DNA of 30,398 nucleotides. It comes from JASGKO01 sp049840595 (GTDB lineage: Bacteria > Verrucomicrobiota > Verrucomicrobiia > Chthoniobacterales > Chthoniobacteraceae). The first letter of the stretch is position 1, and every line of letters starts with the position of its first letter. Shown here piece after piece: positions 1 to 7,125 of the stretch. The translations under genes were made by a program, and so were the position numbers. The stretch is taken from positions 1 to 30,398 of the forward strand of contig JASGKO010000028.1 of NCBI GenBank assembly GCA_049840595.1. Direction: 5' to 3'. The notes below the pieces were generated by a model. The model saw only the letters and a list, made by a program, of their open reading frames with translations, made no database searches and was not told where the DNA came from.

Positions 1-205
1 GGCCGCCGGGAACTGTATCCTGCTCATTCGCGATCCGTAGAGGGTTGGCCACTCTCGGTTGAAAACATCTCGTTAGGTCAGCCTGGGCTACGACCTGCGC
101 CATACCGGTGTCCCTTTGCGACCCATCCCCTGGGTCACGACGCCACACCCATTCCCTCTCTTCTTTTTCTATTATTCTAATAATGGATGGAACTGATCGA
201 AAGGA
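1..205. other. Left edge, no gene recognised
   Basis: No convincing reading frame, RNA gene or repeat is seen. It lies downstream of the minus-strand recombinase gene and may hold the end of its transcript, but no clear hairpin with a T-run is visible. Confidence 0.4.
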
Positions 206-890
206 TCAGGCTGCTTGCATGGCCAGACGTTTGCACAGCTTGTGGGTGTTGAGCAGGTGCCAGCGCCCACCACCAGGCGAAACGATTTCCCGACGGTTCA
301 GCTCATCACGAATCTGACGTACCTGGATAATTCCATTCGCCTTCAGTTCCATGATGAGTGGCGCATACTGTTGAGCAACGTTAGAAGCTTCGGCCTTCAG
401 TTTAACGGCCCTGGATTTACCGGTTTCCCCGATGACCACTCCGCGCCGCTTCGCGGCTGCCATCGCTTCCTTGGTGCGGATGCTGATGCGGCGGGCCTCC
501 TCTTCCGCGAATGCGGCCTGGAGGTGTAGCATGAACTTGTCTTTGGTGGGTTGATCCACGGCAACGAAGTTCACATTGCTCTCCATCAACCCTGAGATGA
601 AGTGGACGTTGCGGGCCAGGCGATCCAGTTTGGCGATGACCAACGTGGCCTTGGTCTTGCGGCAGAGGGCTACCGCGTTCAACAGTTCGGGCCGGTTGTG
701 AGCCTTCTTACCTGACTCGACCTCGGTAAACTCCGCGATCATTTCTCCACCCTTCCAGGCGATGTAACGGGAGATTGAATCTCGTTGGGCATCCAGCCCC
801 AGGCCGCTCTCACCCTGCTTGGTCGTACCTGACTCGGTAGTAACACACCCACTGGAATGGAGCTGATGCTGAGGAAGGTAACTCGATCAT
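206..890 (-). CDS. Serine recombinase (resolvase/invertase family), one-base frame break near the active site
   Basis: This is a small serine recombinase of the resolvase/DNA-invertase family, which cuts and rejoins DNA through a serine-phosphate intermediate. The downstream frame (from about 826 leftwards) carries TKQGESGLGLDAQRDSI, the VESGKK segment, the AKLDRLARN motif and EEEARRIS, followed by a helical C-terminal DNA-binding tail. The ATG-initiated frame at 890 reads into CYYRVS and joins the rest only if one extra base at about 828-829 is removed, giving RVSTTKQG with the expected catalytic serine. The frame-corrected length is about 227 aa, usual for short resolvases. Without correction, translation would start internally at 742 and lack the serine. 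It could be a genuine inactivating shift or an assembly error. It sits at the edge of an accessory region, consistent with a role in element mobility. Confidence 0.8.
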
Positions 891-1044
891 ACGCGGACCC
901 AAAAAATTACAGCTTCCGGTTCCTGTCAATTATTGCTCAGTCGAGTTTGAGCATGGAGCGACCTATCGGAAATGCTTGGAAAAATGGCCGATCTCGATCA
1001 TGCTGGAAGCACGGTAGGTGCTGGAAATGATCGAAAGGCGAATG

Positions 1045-1789
1045 ATGGAAAAGCTGTTCTTCACAAAACCTGCAGCAATCGCAGTCACTGCTTGTTGCCT
1101 CACCCTCTGTGCTGTCGCAGCGGTGGTCTCACAGGTTGGCCGAGGCAACCACGAAGCCACTACATCGCAGGCAACTCCTCCGCCCAGCCCAACCCCAGAC
1201 GAGGCCGTGGACATGGCCATGCAAGAGTTGGCTGCACACCATGACTGGTGGCCTTCATTCATTACGATCCGTCGAGCAGTAACCTTTGTCGATCTCGCTA
1301 CGTCATCAACGAACGACGGTGTGACCAGGCCGAATGGTTCTTCGTTCCAATCGTTCCGGATCGTGGCGCGTGGCGTCTTCCTCTACCTTGACGGAAAGAA
1401 GACGGCCTTTGTTGAAGTTCAGGATACAGATCTCGTGCCGAAGCTGATTGTTCAGCAGAAGCGGGCCGCCGCGTTGCTCGCAACCACCTCGGCCACTCCT
1501 CGCGCAACTCCACCAGCAGCGACTCTCGCGGTTGTGGCCCCATCACCGTTACCCAAGGTTACTCCCGGCTCGTCAATCGCTGAAGCCTCATACACCCGTG
1601 CCACACAGGCTTATCATCAATTCACCTACTGGGCGGCAGTAACCCCCACTCCGACGCCGACTCCCTACGATGCAAGCTCTGCCTATATTCCGCCATCGGT
1701 ACGGATCGAAGGACGTTCATGTCAGTGGCTACTTCCGGAAGAACGGCACCTACGTTCATTCCTATTATCGACGCTCGCCCCGCCATTGA
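1045..1789 (+). CDS. Secreted or membrane-anchored proline-rich protein with GYxRKxGTYV motif, one-base frame break
   Basis: The function is unknown. The N-terminus has a hydrophobic segment (about residues 8-28, AIAVTACCLTLCAVAAVV) that looks like a signal peptide or anchor. It is followed by a Pro/Thr/Ser-rich stretch, a globular part around FLYLDGKKTAFVEV, and a second low-complexity linker (VTPTPTPTP). The original frame runs on to 1851 with unlikely sequence. Removing one base at 1704/1705 (codon CGG or CGA, both Arg) continues into VHVSGYFRKNGTYVHSYYR and stops at 1789. GYxRKxGTYV is a C-terminal motif recurring in secreted bacterial proteins. ATG 1045 was chosen because GAAAGG lies 6 bases upstream; ATG 1042 or GTG 1018 are alternatives. 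It converges with the PEP-CTERM gene. Confidence 0.55.
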
Positions 1790-1830
1790 CTCTTGGCCGC
1801 TCTCAAGCCTCTTTTCCCGCTCAACGAAGA

Positions 1831-2583
1831 TTACGCGCCGCGCCGTCTTAGCAACCACCCGAAGCCAAGTAGGACGAGCGAAACACTGCTGGGTTCAGGA
1901 GCCGGAATGGTCATTGCCTCCGCGAACGTGGTGGTGACTTCCACATCATCCCAAGCAACCGAATACGGATAGTTATCGGAGGAGGAAAGAGTGATGCGTG
2001 AAAAAGAGGCCGTGGGTACGGACTGATACTTGATGTCCATCGTGCCGCCGGTGGTGCTGTAGTAGTCAGAATTGTCGGGATCAACAAATAATCCGCTCCA
2101 GCCATTCGCGTAATCAATCACGCCAACGAGGGTATGAGTTGAGTTCGCGAGACTCCCGTAACTTTGATAGGTGCTCGAATAAAAGAACAGGTTGTTGGTG
2201 ACGCCAAACTGCTTCTGCGTACTGCCATCGAACGACGACAAGGTGAAATCCACATTGTAGGGCACGGTGGCACCAAATGTTAACGTGATGCGGAAAAAGT
2301 AGGTGCCGGTGATCGACAGGGCACTCGCCGCTTCATTCCCACCAAATGTTCGCGATGCTGAAACAGGTATTGCCGAGGTGCCATTCGTGGTCAGCGTACC
2401 GCTGCTGACCGTGGCGTTTTGGGACCAGCTTGAAACGCCGCCCGACTGGCTCCAGCCAATTCCACCACTCTGGCCGCTGATCGAGCCATTGGCGTAATTG
2501 AAGCCGTCGTAGGCGATGACTGCGGCCTGGAGAGTCGCTTGCGAGGCCAACGCCATGACCAGAACTAGAACCCATTTCCTCAT
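1831..2583 (-). CDS. PEP-CTERM sorted extracellular protein
   Basis: This is a secreted protein of about 250 aa, predicted to be exported by Sec and processed by an exosortase. A signal peptide begins MRKWVLVLVMALASQATLQA. The mature part is Ser/Thr/Gly/Asn-rich beta-type sequence resembling LamG-like PEP-CTERM proteins (AYDGFNYANG near the start). The C-terminus has the sorting signal: PAPEPSS, a hydrophobic helix (VSLVLLGFGWLL) and a basic tail RRRGA. I chose ATG 2583 because AAGGAA lies just upstream and it begins the signal peptide directly; a longer frame to 2688 would bury it. The substrate is unknown. Exosortase/PEP-CTERM systems are abundant in Verrucomicrobiota, which is the main clue to the host. 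No exosortase gene is in this window. Confidence 0.85.
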   Translation of the reverse strand: MRKWVLVLVMALASQATLQAAVIAYDGFNYANGSISGQSGGIGWSQSGGVSSWSQNATVSSGTLTTNGTSAIPVSASRTFGGNEAASALSITGTYFFRITLTFGATVPYNVDFTLSSFDGSTQKQFGVTNNLFFYSSTYQSYGSLANSTHTLVGVIDYANGWSGLFVDPDNSDYYSTTGGTMDIKYQSVPTASFSRITLSSSDNYPYSVAWDDVEVTTTFAEAMTIPAPEPSSVSLVLLGFGWLLRRRGA

Positions 2584-2667
2584 GGATTCCTTGTTCCAGA
2601 GCGGGCTACCTGCGTCGAGCAATTTCATTGTTCCGCTCTCCCTGCGTTTAACATACATTCCGTCACC

Positions 2668-3330
2668 ATGACTGAAAAGATCGGACATATTAAAAATCCG
2701 CTCACAATTATTGCCATCTTTGCTGGCTTGGCGGAGGTAGGTGGGACGATCGTGTTGCCAATTCTACAACCTAACGTGCAAGCTCTGTATGTCTGGTTTC
2801 TGATGATATTCCCAACATCCCTCGTTGGTGTTTTTTTCTTCGTGCTTTATCATAAGCACCAAGTGCTTTATGCGCCCTCGGATTATCATAGTGATCATGC
2901 CTTCCAACAGGTGCTGCAAACATCACTCACTGTGCAAAACGTCAAAGATTTAGAGCTAACTACTACCCCACTTGTTTCCCAACTCAGGGCCGCCACAGGC
3001 TCTGAGATTGCGAACGCACAAGCAGCACTTGGCATGCAGGATTTTGCTGCTCTTCAAGCACAGACCCGCAAGGTCATTAAGACACTTTGGACGTTTCAAA
3101 AGAAGCAATTTCCGAATGATCTTTCGAAACGATGGGGTTTCGGAATCGGAATTGGGGCTCCAGACTATATGGAGTTCAGCACTGGGCTTCTGGAAGCAAT
3201 CAAATATGGATTGGCGGTTGTTGGTCCGAGGGGCTTATGCTTCCTTTCGGAAGTTGGTGTTGCGTATTGCGAGCAGCATAACGAGGCAATTGAAGCTGAA
3301 CCAGAATTTTACCGCAGCTTCTCAAACTAA
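2668..3330 (+). CDS. Hypothetical protein with two transmembrane helices
   Basis: I do not recognise a named family. The 220-aa product begins with a short polar stretch, then two membrane helices (about residues 11-31 and 40-60, the second IFPTSLVGVFFFVLY). A Tyr/His-rich juxtamembrane segment and a cytosolic domain of about 150 residues follow, with a helical middle (about 80-150) and a C-terminal part that could be a winged-helix-like fold (GLLEAIKYGLAVVG). Base composition is lower in G+C than the chromosomal genes further right. It is divergent from the PEP-CTERM gene with 84 bases between the starts. A large hairpin follows at 3362-3395. It may be a sensor or effector, but nothing in the sequence settles this. 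Confidence 0.65.
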   Translation: MTEKIGHIKNPLTIIAIFAGLAEVGGTIVLPILQPNVQALYVWFLMIFPTSLVGVFFFVLYHKHQVLYAPSDYHSDHAFQQVLQTSLTVQNVKDLELTTTPLVSQLRAATGSEIANAQAALGMQDFAALQAQTRKVIKTLWTFQKKQFPNDLSKRWGFGIGIGAPDYMEFSTGLLEAIKYGLAVVGPRGLCFLSEVGVAYCEQHNEAIEAEPEFYRSFSN

Positions 3331-3361
3331 TAGAGTTTCTCGACGTGCTCACAAATGCACC

Positions 3362-3395
3362 TGTCTATGGGCAAAGGTCCCTTTGCCGGTAGACA
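3362..3395. repeat. Large imperfect hairpin after the two-helix membrane protein gene
   Basis: TGTCTA (3362-3367) and GGCAAAGG (3370-3377) pair with CCTTTGCC (3380-3387) and TAGACA (3390-3395), with a two-base internal mismatch and a two-base tip. No T-run follows on either strand, so it is not a classical terminator. It could be an mRNA-end stabiliser or a site used by a mobile element. Confidence 0.6.
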
Positions 3396-3452
3396 AACGT
3401 TAAACAACCGAGCCGATTAAACCGAGATCAGTTTTTCGAGAAAAACGCGGAA

Positions 3453-3986
3453 TTAAATAGGTAAATACCCAAGGCTTGTGAGTCGAATGGCCATGGCCTG
3501 ACTGCTAACCTTATACGCTCTTGCCAATTGCTCGATGGATTCCTCGTCTAGAATGTCGAGCCCCTTCACTGAACACACATCCTTCTCGATGAAATGTGCA
3601 GGCATTAAAATCTCAGCTGCAAATAAGTTTGCTTCCATCTCTTCGACATCCGTACCTTCGCTTGATCGAGCGTCACGGTGCCTGACGGTGAAAGTTTTGT
3701 CCACATGAACCCCAGACGTATCATGAAGCAAGTAATGACCCAACTCATGGGCGACAGTGAATCTCTGCCGATTTGGGTGTTGCGTTTTGTTAACTCCAAT
3801 CAACGCAAATGAACTCGCCGCGTCTCGAAACAAAAAACCTGACACCTCCTCTGCGACAGGTTGCTTATTGATCTTAACTCCCTCTGCTGTGGCGAGGGCT
3901 TCGATGTCTACTGGTGGATAATGGATGTCGTGCTGTTCCAACAGTTGAATTGCCGTGCTTCTTACGTGTTTTCGCCGAATTGTCAT
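3453..3986 (-). CDS. ImmA/IrrE-type zinc metallopeptidase
   Basis: This 177-aa protein has the ImmA/IrrE (DUF955) fold. Such peptidases typically cleave or inactivate the XRE repressor encoded beside them, releasing genes of mobile elements or stress responses. The zinc motif is VAHELGHYLLHD (His80, Glu81, His84 from the chosen start), and a likely third ligand lies in MEANLFAAEILMP (about Glu118). ATG 3986 was chosen because it overlaps the stop of the upstream XRE gene in an ATGA arrangement, so the two are translationally coupled; a longer frame from 4034 would run inside the regulator. The C-terminal helices (IEQLARAYKVSSQAMAIRL) match the usual helix after the protease core. The substrate is inferred to be the partner regulator. 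Confidence 0.88.
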   Translation of the reverse strand: MTIRRKHVRSTAIQLLEQHDIHYPPVDIEALATAEGVKINKQPVAEEVSGFLFRDAASSFALIGVNKTQHPNRQRFTVAHELGHYLLHDTSGVHVDKTFTVRHRDARSSEGTDVEEMEANLFAAEILMPAHFIEKDVCSVKGLDILDEESIEQLARAYKVSSQAMAIRLTSLGYLPI

Positions 3987-4321
3987 CGGAGAGAGTCTTT
4001 CATTGTCGATGCCGCGATTGATCCTAAAATCCAAGCTTTAACTGGATCAGGAAGATCAGATGGTAAATCGATGGATGTGGGGGATGAATTTAGCCCGAGA
4101 AGTTGAGATGCAGGCACCCCTAAGGCGGAAGCAATCTGCACAAACGTGTGAAGGAGAACCTTTTGCCTGCCTTTTTCGATGTTGGTAATCGAAGTCCTAG
4201 TCAATCCGATACGATCCGCCAATGCCTCCTGCGTGACGTGCTGCTTTTGCCGCTCGTCACGAATGCAGATACCGATTAACTTGTAAATCTCAGACGGGGA
4301 AGAGATTAGGGAACTGGTCAT
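3983..4321 (-). CDS. XRE-family HTH transcriptional regulator, partner of ImmA-type peptidase
   Basis: This is a 112-aa DNA-binding protein with an N-terminal Cro/C1-type helix-turn-helix (about residues 12-66). The core reads VTQEALADRIGLTRTSITNIEKGRQ, here cited in two parts: recognition helix TRTSITNIEKG and preceding QEALADRIGL. A short C-terminal helical tail follows. It is the first gene of a two-gene unit with the peptidase (4-base ATGA overlap). Just upstream are a candidate promoter (4340-4368) and a perfect 17-base palindrome (4379-4395) that is a plausible operator, suggesting autoregulation. XRE/ImmA pairs are common in mobile elements and in defence or toxin-antitoxin-like modules. 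The target beyond its own promoter is unknown, but the divergently transcribed ubiquitin-like operon is an obvious candidate. Confidence 0.87.
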   Translation of the reverse strand: MTSSLISSPSEIYKLIGICIRDERQKQHVTQEALADRIGLTRTSITNIEKGRQKVLLHTFVQIASALGVPASQLLGLNSSPTSIDLPSDLPDPVKAWILGSIAASTMKDSLR

Positions 4322-4339
4322 ATCAATATCATTCTTTCT

Positions 4340-4368
4340 TATTTACATCGCAATTTCACTCTTGTCAA
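4340..4368 (-). promoter_or_regulatory. Candidate sigma-70 promoter of the XRE/ImmA operon
   Basis: On the minus strand a perfect TTGACA (4368-4363) is followed after 17 bases by TAAATA (4345-4340), a weak -10. This leaves about 12-18 bases of leader before the ATG at 4321. The -35 and spacing are convincing; the -10 is poor. Confidence 0.5.
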
Positions 4369-4378
4369 CAGCCAAAAC

Positions 4379-4395
4379 GGTTTGCAATGCAAACC
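4379..4395. promoter_or_regulatory. Perfect palindrome, candidate XRE operator
   Basis: GGTTTGCA, a central A, then TGCAAACC form an exact 17-base palindrome located 10 bases upstream of the XRE promoter -35. Its size and symmetry suit a homodimeric HTH repressor. Binding is inferred from position only. Confidence 0.5.
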
Positions 4396-4460
4396 CACAA
4401 AAAAAAGCGTGAATTTTTATTGACGTGTCTTCTGCTGGGTAGTAAATCGTAGCCAGATCG

Positions 4461-4496
4461 AAAAAAGGCCGCCTCCGTTGGCGCGGAGACGGCCTT
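4461..4496 (-). terminator. Rho-independent terminator facing left
   Basis: On the minus strand AAGGCCG and CTCCG pair with CGGAG and CGGCCTT (one A/C mismatch, six-base loop), followed by six T. No T-run follows on the plus strand. No annotated minus-strand gene lies to its right before 7122, so it either ends an unrecognised RNA or insulates the XRE operon from read-through. Confidence 0.7.
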
Positions 4497-4625
4497 GGTC
4501 CCAAAAATTACGCTTACCTCACGGGAAACGAAACTTCGGAGCGATAGGTGTCGCGTCGGAGAATGTCGGAAAAATCCGACGTTTCGTCAAGATCTGAAGG
4601 TAAGCCATACAACCTCATTACCTAT
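4497..4625. other. Leader region of the ubiquitin-like operon
   Basis: This stretch has no gene. It holds a perfect hairpin GTCGGA-AAAA-TCCGAC (4565-4580) and a nearby GACG-TTT-CGTC inverted repeat, which could be regulatory. I see no convincing -35/-10 pair. Confidence 0.4.
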
Positions 4626-4799
4626 ATGGCAACAAATCCACCGTCTGGAGACGGACACCGCAATGGAGCCGTTCGCTCCCGCTCACAGGTATTCAACCCT
4701 CGAAACGAGCGTTTCGTGAAGCGCGATACTCACACCGGTCAATTCTTGGATCAAAAGTCAAGCAAAGGCCCCTTTAAAGGCGTGAAGAAAGAACGATAA
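4626..4799 (+). CDS. Small basic protein of the ubiquitin-like operon
   Basis: This 57-aa, strongly basic, Gly/Asn/Ser-rich protein starts MATNPPSGDGHRNGAVRSRS and ends KSSKGPFKGVKKER. From memory, proteins of this type (GDGHRNGAVR..SQ, then KRD..TG.F...K....FKGV) occur next to bacterial ubiquitin-like genes; their role is unknown to me. ATG 4626 was chosen because it matches that start; the frame extends upstream to 4548 without a better start. It lies 30 bases before the Ub-like gene and is probably its operon leader. The FKGVRKE-like tail may be a lysine-rich acceptor or a nucleic-acid-binding tail, which is speculation. Confidence 0.65.
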   Translation: MATNPPSGDGHRNGAVRSRSQVFNPRNERFVKRDTHTGQFLDQKSSKGPFKGVKKER

Positions 4800-4829
4800 G
4801 CCGCCCGAAAGCATCCACTTTTTGAATTT

Positions 4830-5279
4830 ATGTCGAACGAAATCGAACTTTTCATTCACACTAACGACGAAGAACCGGTAATCGTGAAAATCGACCAAGG
4901 GGCTACGTTCGAAGAACTGCTTGTGAGTAGTAACCCCGACGGGCACCAAAATCTGGTCGTGTTCATTGCGGAAGATGACGTGCCAAGGAGCAGAAGTGAA
5001 AAGCTTCATGAGTGTGGAGTTCATCACCATCATCATCTCCACCTTCGGAAGCACACGATCCATTACAAGGTAGATAATGAGCCTCAGGAAACGCACGAAT
5101 CCAGGCTCACTCCCAACGAGGTAATGAAGCATGCTGGCGTGTCTCCAGCGTCTCATTATCTAAAGCGACTGAAAAAGGCAGGTGAAGAATCCTACAAAGA
5201 TCGAGGTGACGAAAAAATCCACATGCACGATGGAATGCGGTTTATCACAGTTTCCACTGGTCCAACTACAGTTTCCTAA
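4830..5279 (+). CDS. Tandem ubiquitin-like protein (multiubiquitin-type)
   Basis: This 149-aa protein appears to be two beta-grasp (ubiquitin-like) units in a row. The first is residues 1-72 (IELFIHTND, VIVKIDQGATFEELL, VVFIAEDD). The second is about 73-149 (HTIHYKVDNEPQ, LTPNEVMKHAGV, HYLKRL, EKIHMHDGMRFITV) and resembles the bacterial multiubiquitin domain. It is the presumed modifier activated by the downstream E1 and passed to the E2-like protein. It ends STGPTTVS rather than in Gly-Gly; removal of a PTTVS tail would expose a single C-terminal Gly, a job suited to the JAB domain encoded two genes downstream. A natural five-histidine run lies at the end of the first unit. It is followed after two bases by the E2-like gene. 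Confidence 0.8.
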   Translation: MSNEIELFIHTNDEEPVIVKIDQGATFEELLVSSNPDGHQNLVVFIAEDDVPRSRSEKLHECGVHHHHHLHLRKHTIHYKVDNEPQETHESRLTPNEVMKHAGVSPASHYLKRLKKAGEESYKDRGDEKIHMHDGMRFITVSTGPTTVS

Positions 5280-5281
5280 AC

Positions 5282-5638
5282 ATGAAAAGGACAGAATTCA
5301 TTACTCAACTTGGCGAATTGGGATTTGAACCGAAGAAGTGTGTCGTGGATGGCTTCATCGAATTTTCATTCACAATTCCCATTGGTAAATTTGCTGGTCA
5401 GAAAATCCAGCTCGCGCTGCAAGTGATGGACTTAAATCCGCCAGGTGGTCCACACATTTCGCCGCATCTACTTCCGATAAACACCCAGTCTTTGCCACAC
5501 CCTGTAGGTGGGATTCATAACAGTCCGCTGGGTGCCGCCTGGCAGTATTGGAGCCGACCGTTCAGTGGATGGGCTCAGTCCGATAGGTCGGCGAAAACTT
5601 ATATGGCTCATATAAACAAACTCTTCGACACACAATGA
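5282..5638 (+). CDS. E2-like (UBC-fold) protein of the bacterial ubiquitin-like pathway
   Basis: This 118-aa protein matches the compact prokaryotic E2-like families that sit between a Ub-like gene and an E1 gene. Recognisable parts are an N-terminal helix (EFITQLGELGF), beta strands (GFIEFSFTIP, KIQLALQVMDL), PGGPHISPHLLP, then HPVGGIHNSPLGAAWQYWSRP and a C-terminal helix. HPVGG..HNSP occupies the place of the HPN...C segment of classical E2s. The only cysteine is Cys20, far from that site, so a serine or histidine near HNSP may be the functional residue, or transfer may be unusual. It starts two bases after the Ub-like gene and overlaps the next gene by 4 bases (ATGA), so the three are surely co-translated. 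Confidence 0.75.
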   Translation: MKRTEFITQLGELGFEPKKCVVDGFIEFSFTIPIGKFAGQKIQLALQVMDLNPPGGPHISPHLLPINTQSLPHPVGGIHNSPLGAAWQYWSRPFSGWAQSDRSAKTYMAHINKLFDTQ

Positions 5639-7125
5639 GATGGAGTGTTGCTATACCGACAGATGTGCATGTTCAAGCCATGCGCCATCTGCTTCGCAGT
5701 GACAGACAAGAGGATATTTGCTTTGCTCTTTGGAATCCGAGCAGAGGAAAAGGGCGTGAAACTGCGTTGATCGAGCGATTAATTTTGCCTACCGATGGGG
5801 ATCGAAGAGTACATGGCAACGCCAGCTTTCTTCCTCAATACTTTGAGCGCGCAATTCAAATCGCGAGAAGCAATGACAGCGGGATCGCACTCATGCACAG
5901 CCATCTAGGACCTGGTTGGCAGGAGATGAGTGACGATGACATTAATGCTGAAAAAGGTAATGCTCCAGCGGTTTTAGGGGCAACCGATCTTCCACTCGTT
6001 GGGCTGACCGCTGGTACCGATGGGGCTTGGAGCGCTCGATTTTGGAATAGGATAGGCCCTAGAGATTACAGACGTCAGTGGTGTGAATCGGTTCGAGTCG
6101 TTGGTGATAGATTGCACACAACATTCAATGATTCATTGCTAGCTCGTCCCCAATTTGGGAGACAGTTAACGCGGACCGTTTCCGCCTGGGGCCGCCGAAA
6201 TCAAGAAGATGTGTCCCGCTTACGAGTTGGCATCATTGGAGCTGGAAGCGTCGGTTCGATCGTCGCCGAAATTCTAGCTAGAATGGGAATCGCAAATCTA
6301 TACGTCATTGATTTCGACATTGTAAAACACCACAACCTAGATCGGTTACTACATGCCACATTGAAGGATGCACAGAATAAACGGCTGAAGAGTGAGGTAT
6401 TGACAGAACGCTTGAAAGTCAGTGCTACTGCTCCAGGCTTTTCAGCAATTCCCTTTAATTTAAGCGTTGTGGAGGAAGAAGGATTTCGACAAGCCCTCGA
6501 CTGCGATGTTCTTTTCAGTTGCGTGGACCGACCGTGGGCGCGGTTTGTGTTAAACTTTATCGCTTATGCGCACCTTATTCCCGTCATCGACGGTGGGGTT
6601 ATGCTATCGGCAATGTCGAATGAAGCTGGCTTGAAGCGTGGAACATGGAGGGCTCACATTGCCGCTCCCACTCGGAAATGCTTGGAATGCTTGGGGCAAT
6701 ATGATCCCAGTGATGTTTCTTTAGAACGGTCGGGATTTTTAGATGACCCTGCCTACATTGAAGGACTCCCCAAAGATCATCGTTTGCGTAATGGCGAGAA
6801 CGTTTTCCCATTCTGCACGAGCGTTGCGTCGCTGGAAGTAAATCAGTTCTTACGCATGGTCATCCCCCATCCCGGACGTGCGAACATCGGCGCTCAGATC
6901 CAGCATTTTACGACCGGAGAAATCGATCTTGATGCCACCCCCTGTGGCCCAAGTTGCCCATTTTGCGGAATGATTGCGAAGGGAGACCGATCAGGATACG
7001 AAGGGATCACCGGGATTGACAGAGCAGCAGACAAGATGAGAAGCGAAGGGCAAAATCACCCAGAGATAGATTCAAGCCGTGGCATTGCGCGTCTGTTCAG
7101 GAAGATTCTTTCCAAGTGGTTCTAA
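5635..7125 (+). CDS. JAB peptidase fused to ThiF/E1-type adenylyltransferase
   Basis: The 496-aa fusion combines deconjugation/processing and activation. Residues 1-150 form a JAB/JAMM zinc peptidase: Glu26 (RQEDICFALW), HSH at 88-90 and Ser99-x-x-Asp102 (HSHLGPGWQEMSDDD), with eight rather than the usual seven residues between the second His and the Ser. Residues about 195-420 form the ThiF/E1 adenylation domain: GIIGAGSVGS (199-208) binds ATP, VIDFDIVKHHNLDRL supplies the acidic and N-x-x-R motifs, and CDVLFSCVDRPWAR is the next conserved region. Candidate zinc cysteines are KCLEC and CGPSCPFC; a cysteine in FPFCTS could be the thioester site. The protein should adenylate the Ub-like C-terminus and trim or remove the modifier. 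Related bacterial pathways (Bil, CBASS Cap2/Cap3) act in anti-phage defence. Confidence 0.88.
   Translation: MRWSVAIPTDVHVQAMRHLLRSDRQEDICFALWNPSRGKGRETALIERLILPTDGDRRVHGNASFLPQYFERAIQIARSNDSGIALMHSHLGPGWQEMSDDDINAEKGNAPAVLGATDLPLVGLTAGTDGAWSARFWNRIGPRDYRRQWCESVRVVGDRLHTTFNDSLLARPQFGRQLTRTVSAWGRRNQEDVSRLRVGIIGAGSVGSIVAEILARMGIANLYVIDFDIVKHHNLDRLLHATLKDAQNKRLKSEVLTERLKVSATAPGFSAIPFNLSVVEEEGFRQALDCDVLFSCVDRPWARFVLNFIAYAHLIPVIDGGVMLSAMSNEAGLKRGTWRAHIAAPTRKCLECLGQYDPSDVSLERSGFLDDPAYIEGLPKDHRLRNGENVFPFCTSVASLEVNQFLRMVIPHPGRANIGAQIQHFTTGEIDLDATPCGPSCPFCGMIAKGDRSGYEGITGIDRAADKMRSEGQNHPEIDSSRGIARLFRKILSKWF

Noticed and set aside
3362..3407. Integron attC site (GTTAAAC fits GTTRRRY after the hairpin)
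   Set aside because: No matching RYYYAAC core at the other end of the hairpin and no integrase or gene-cassette array nearby.
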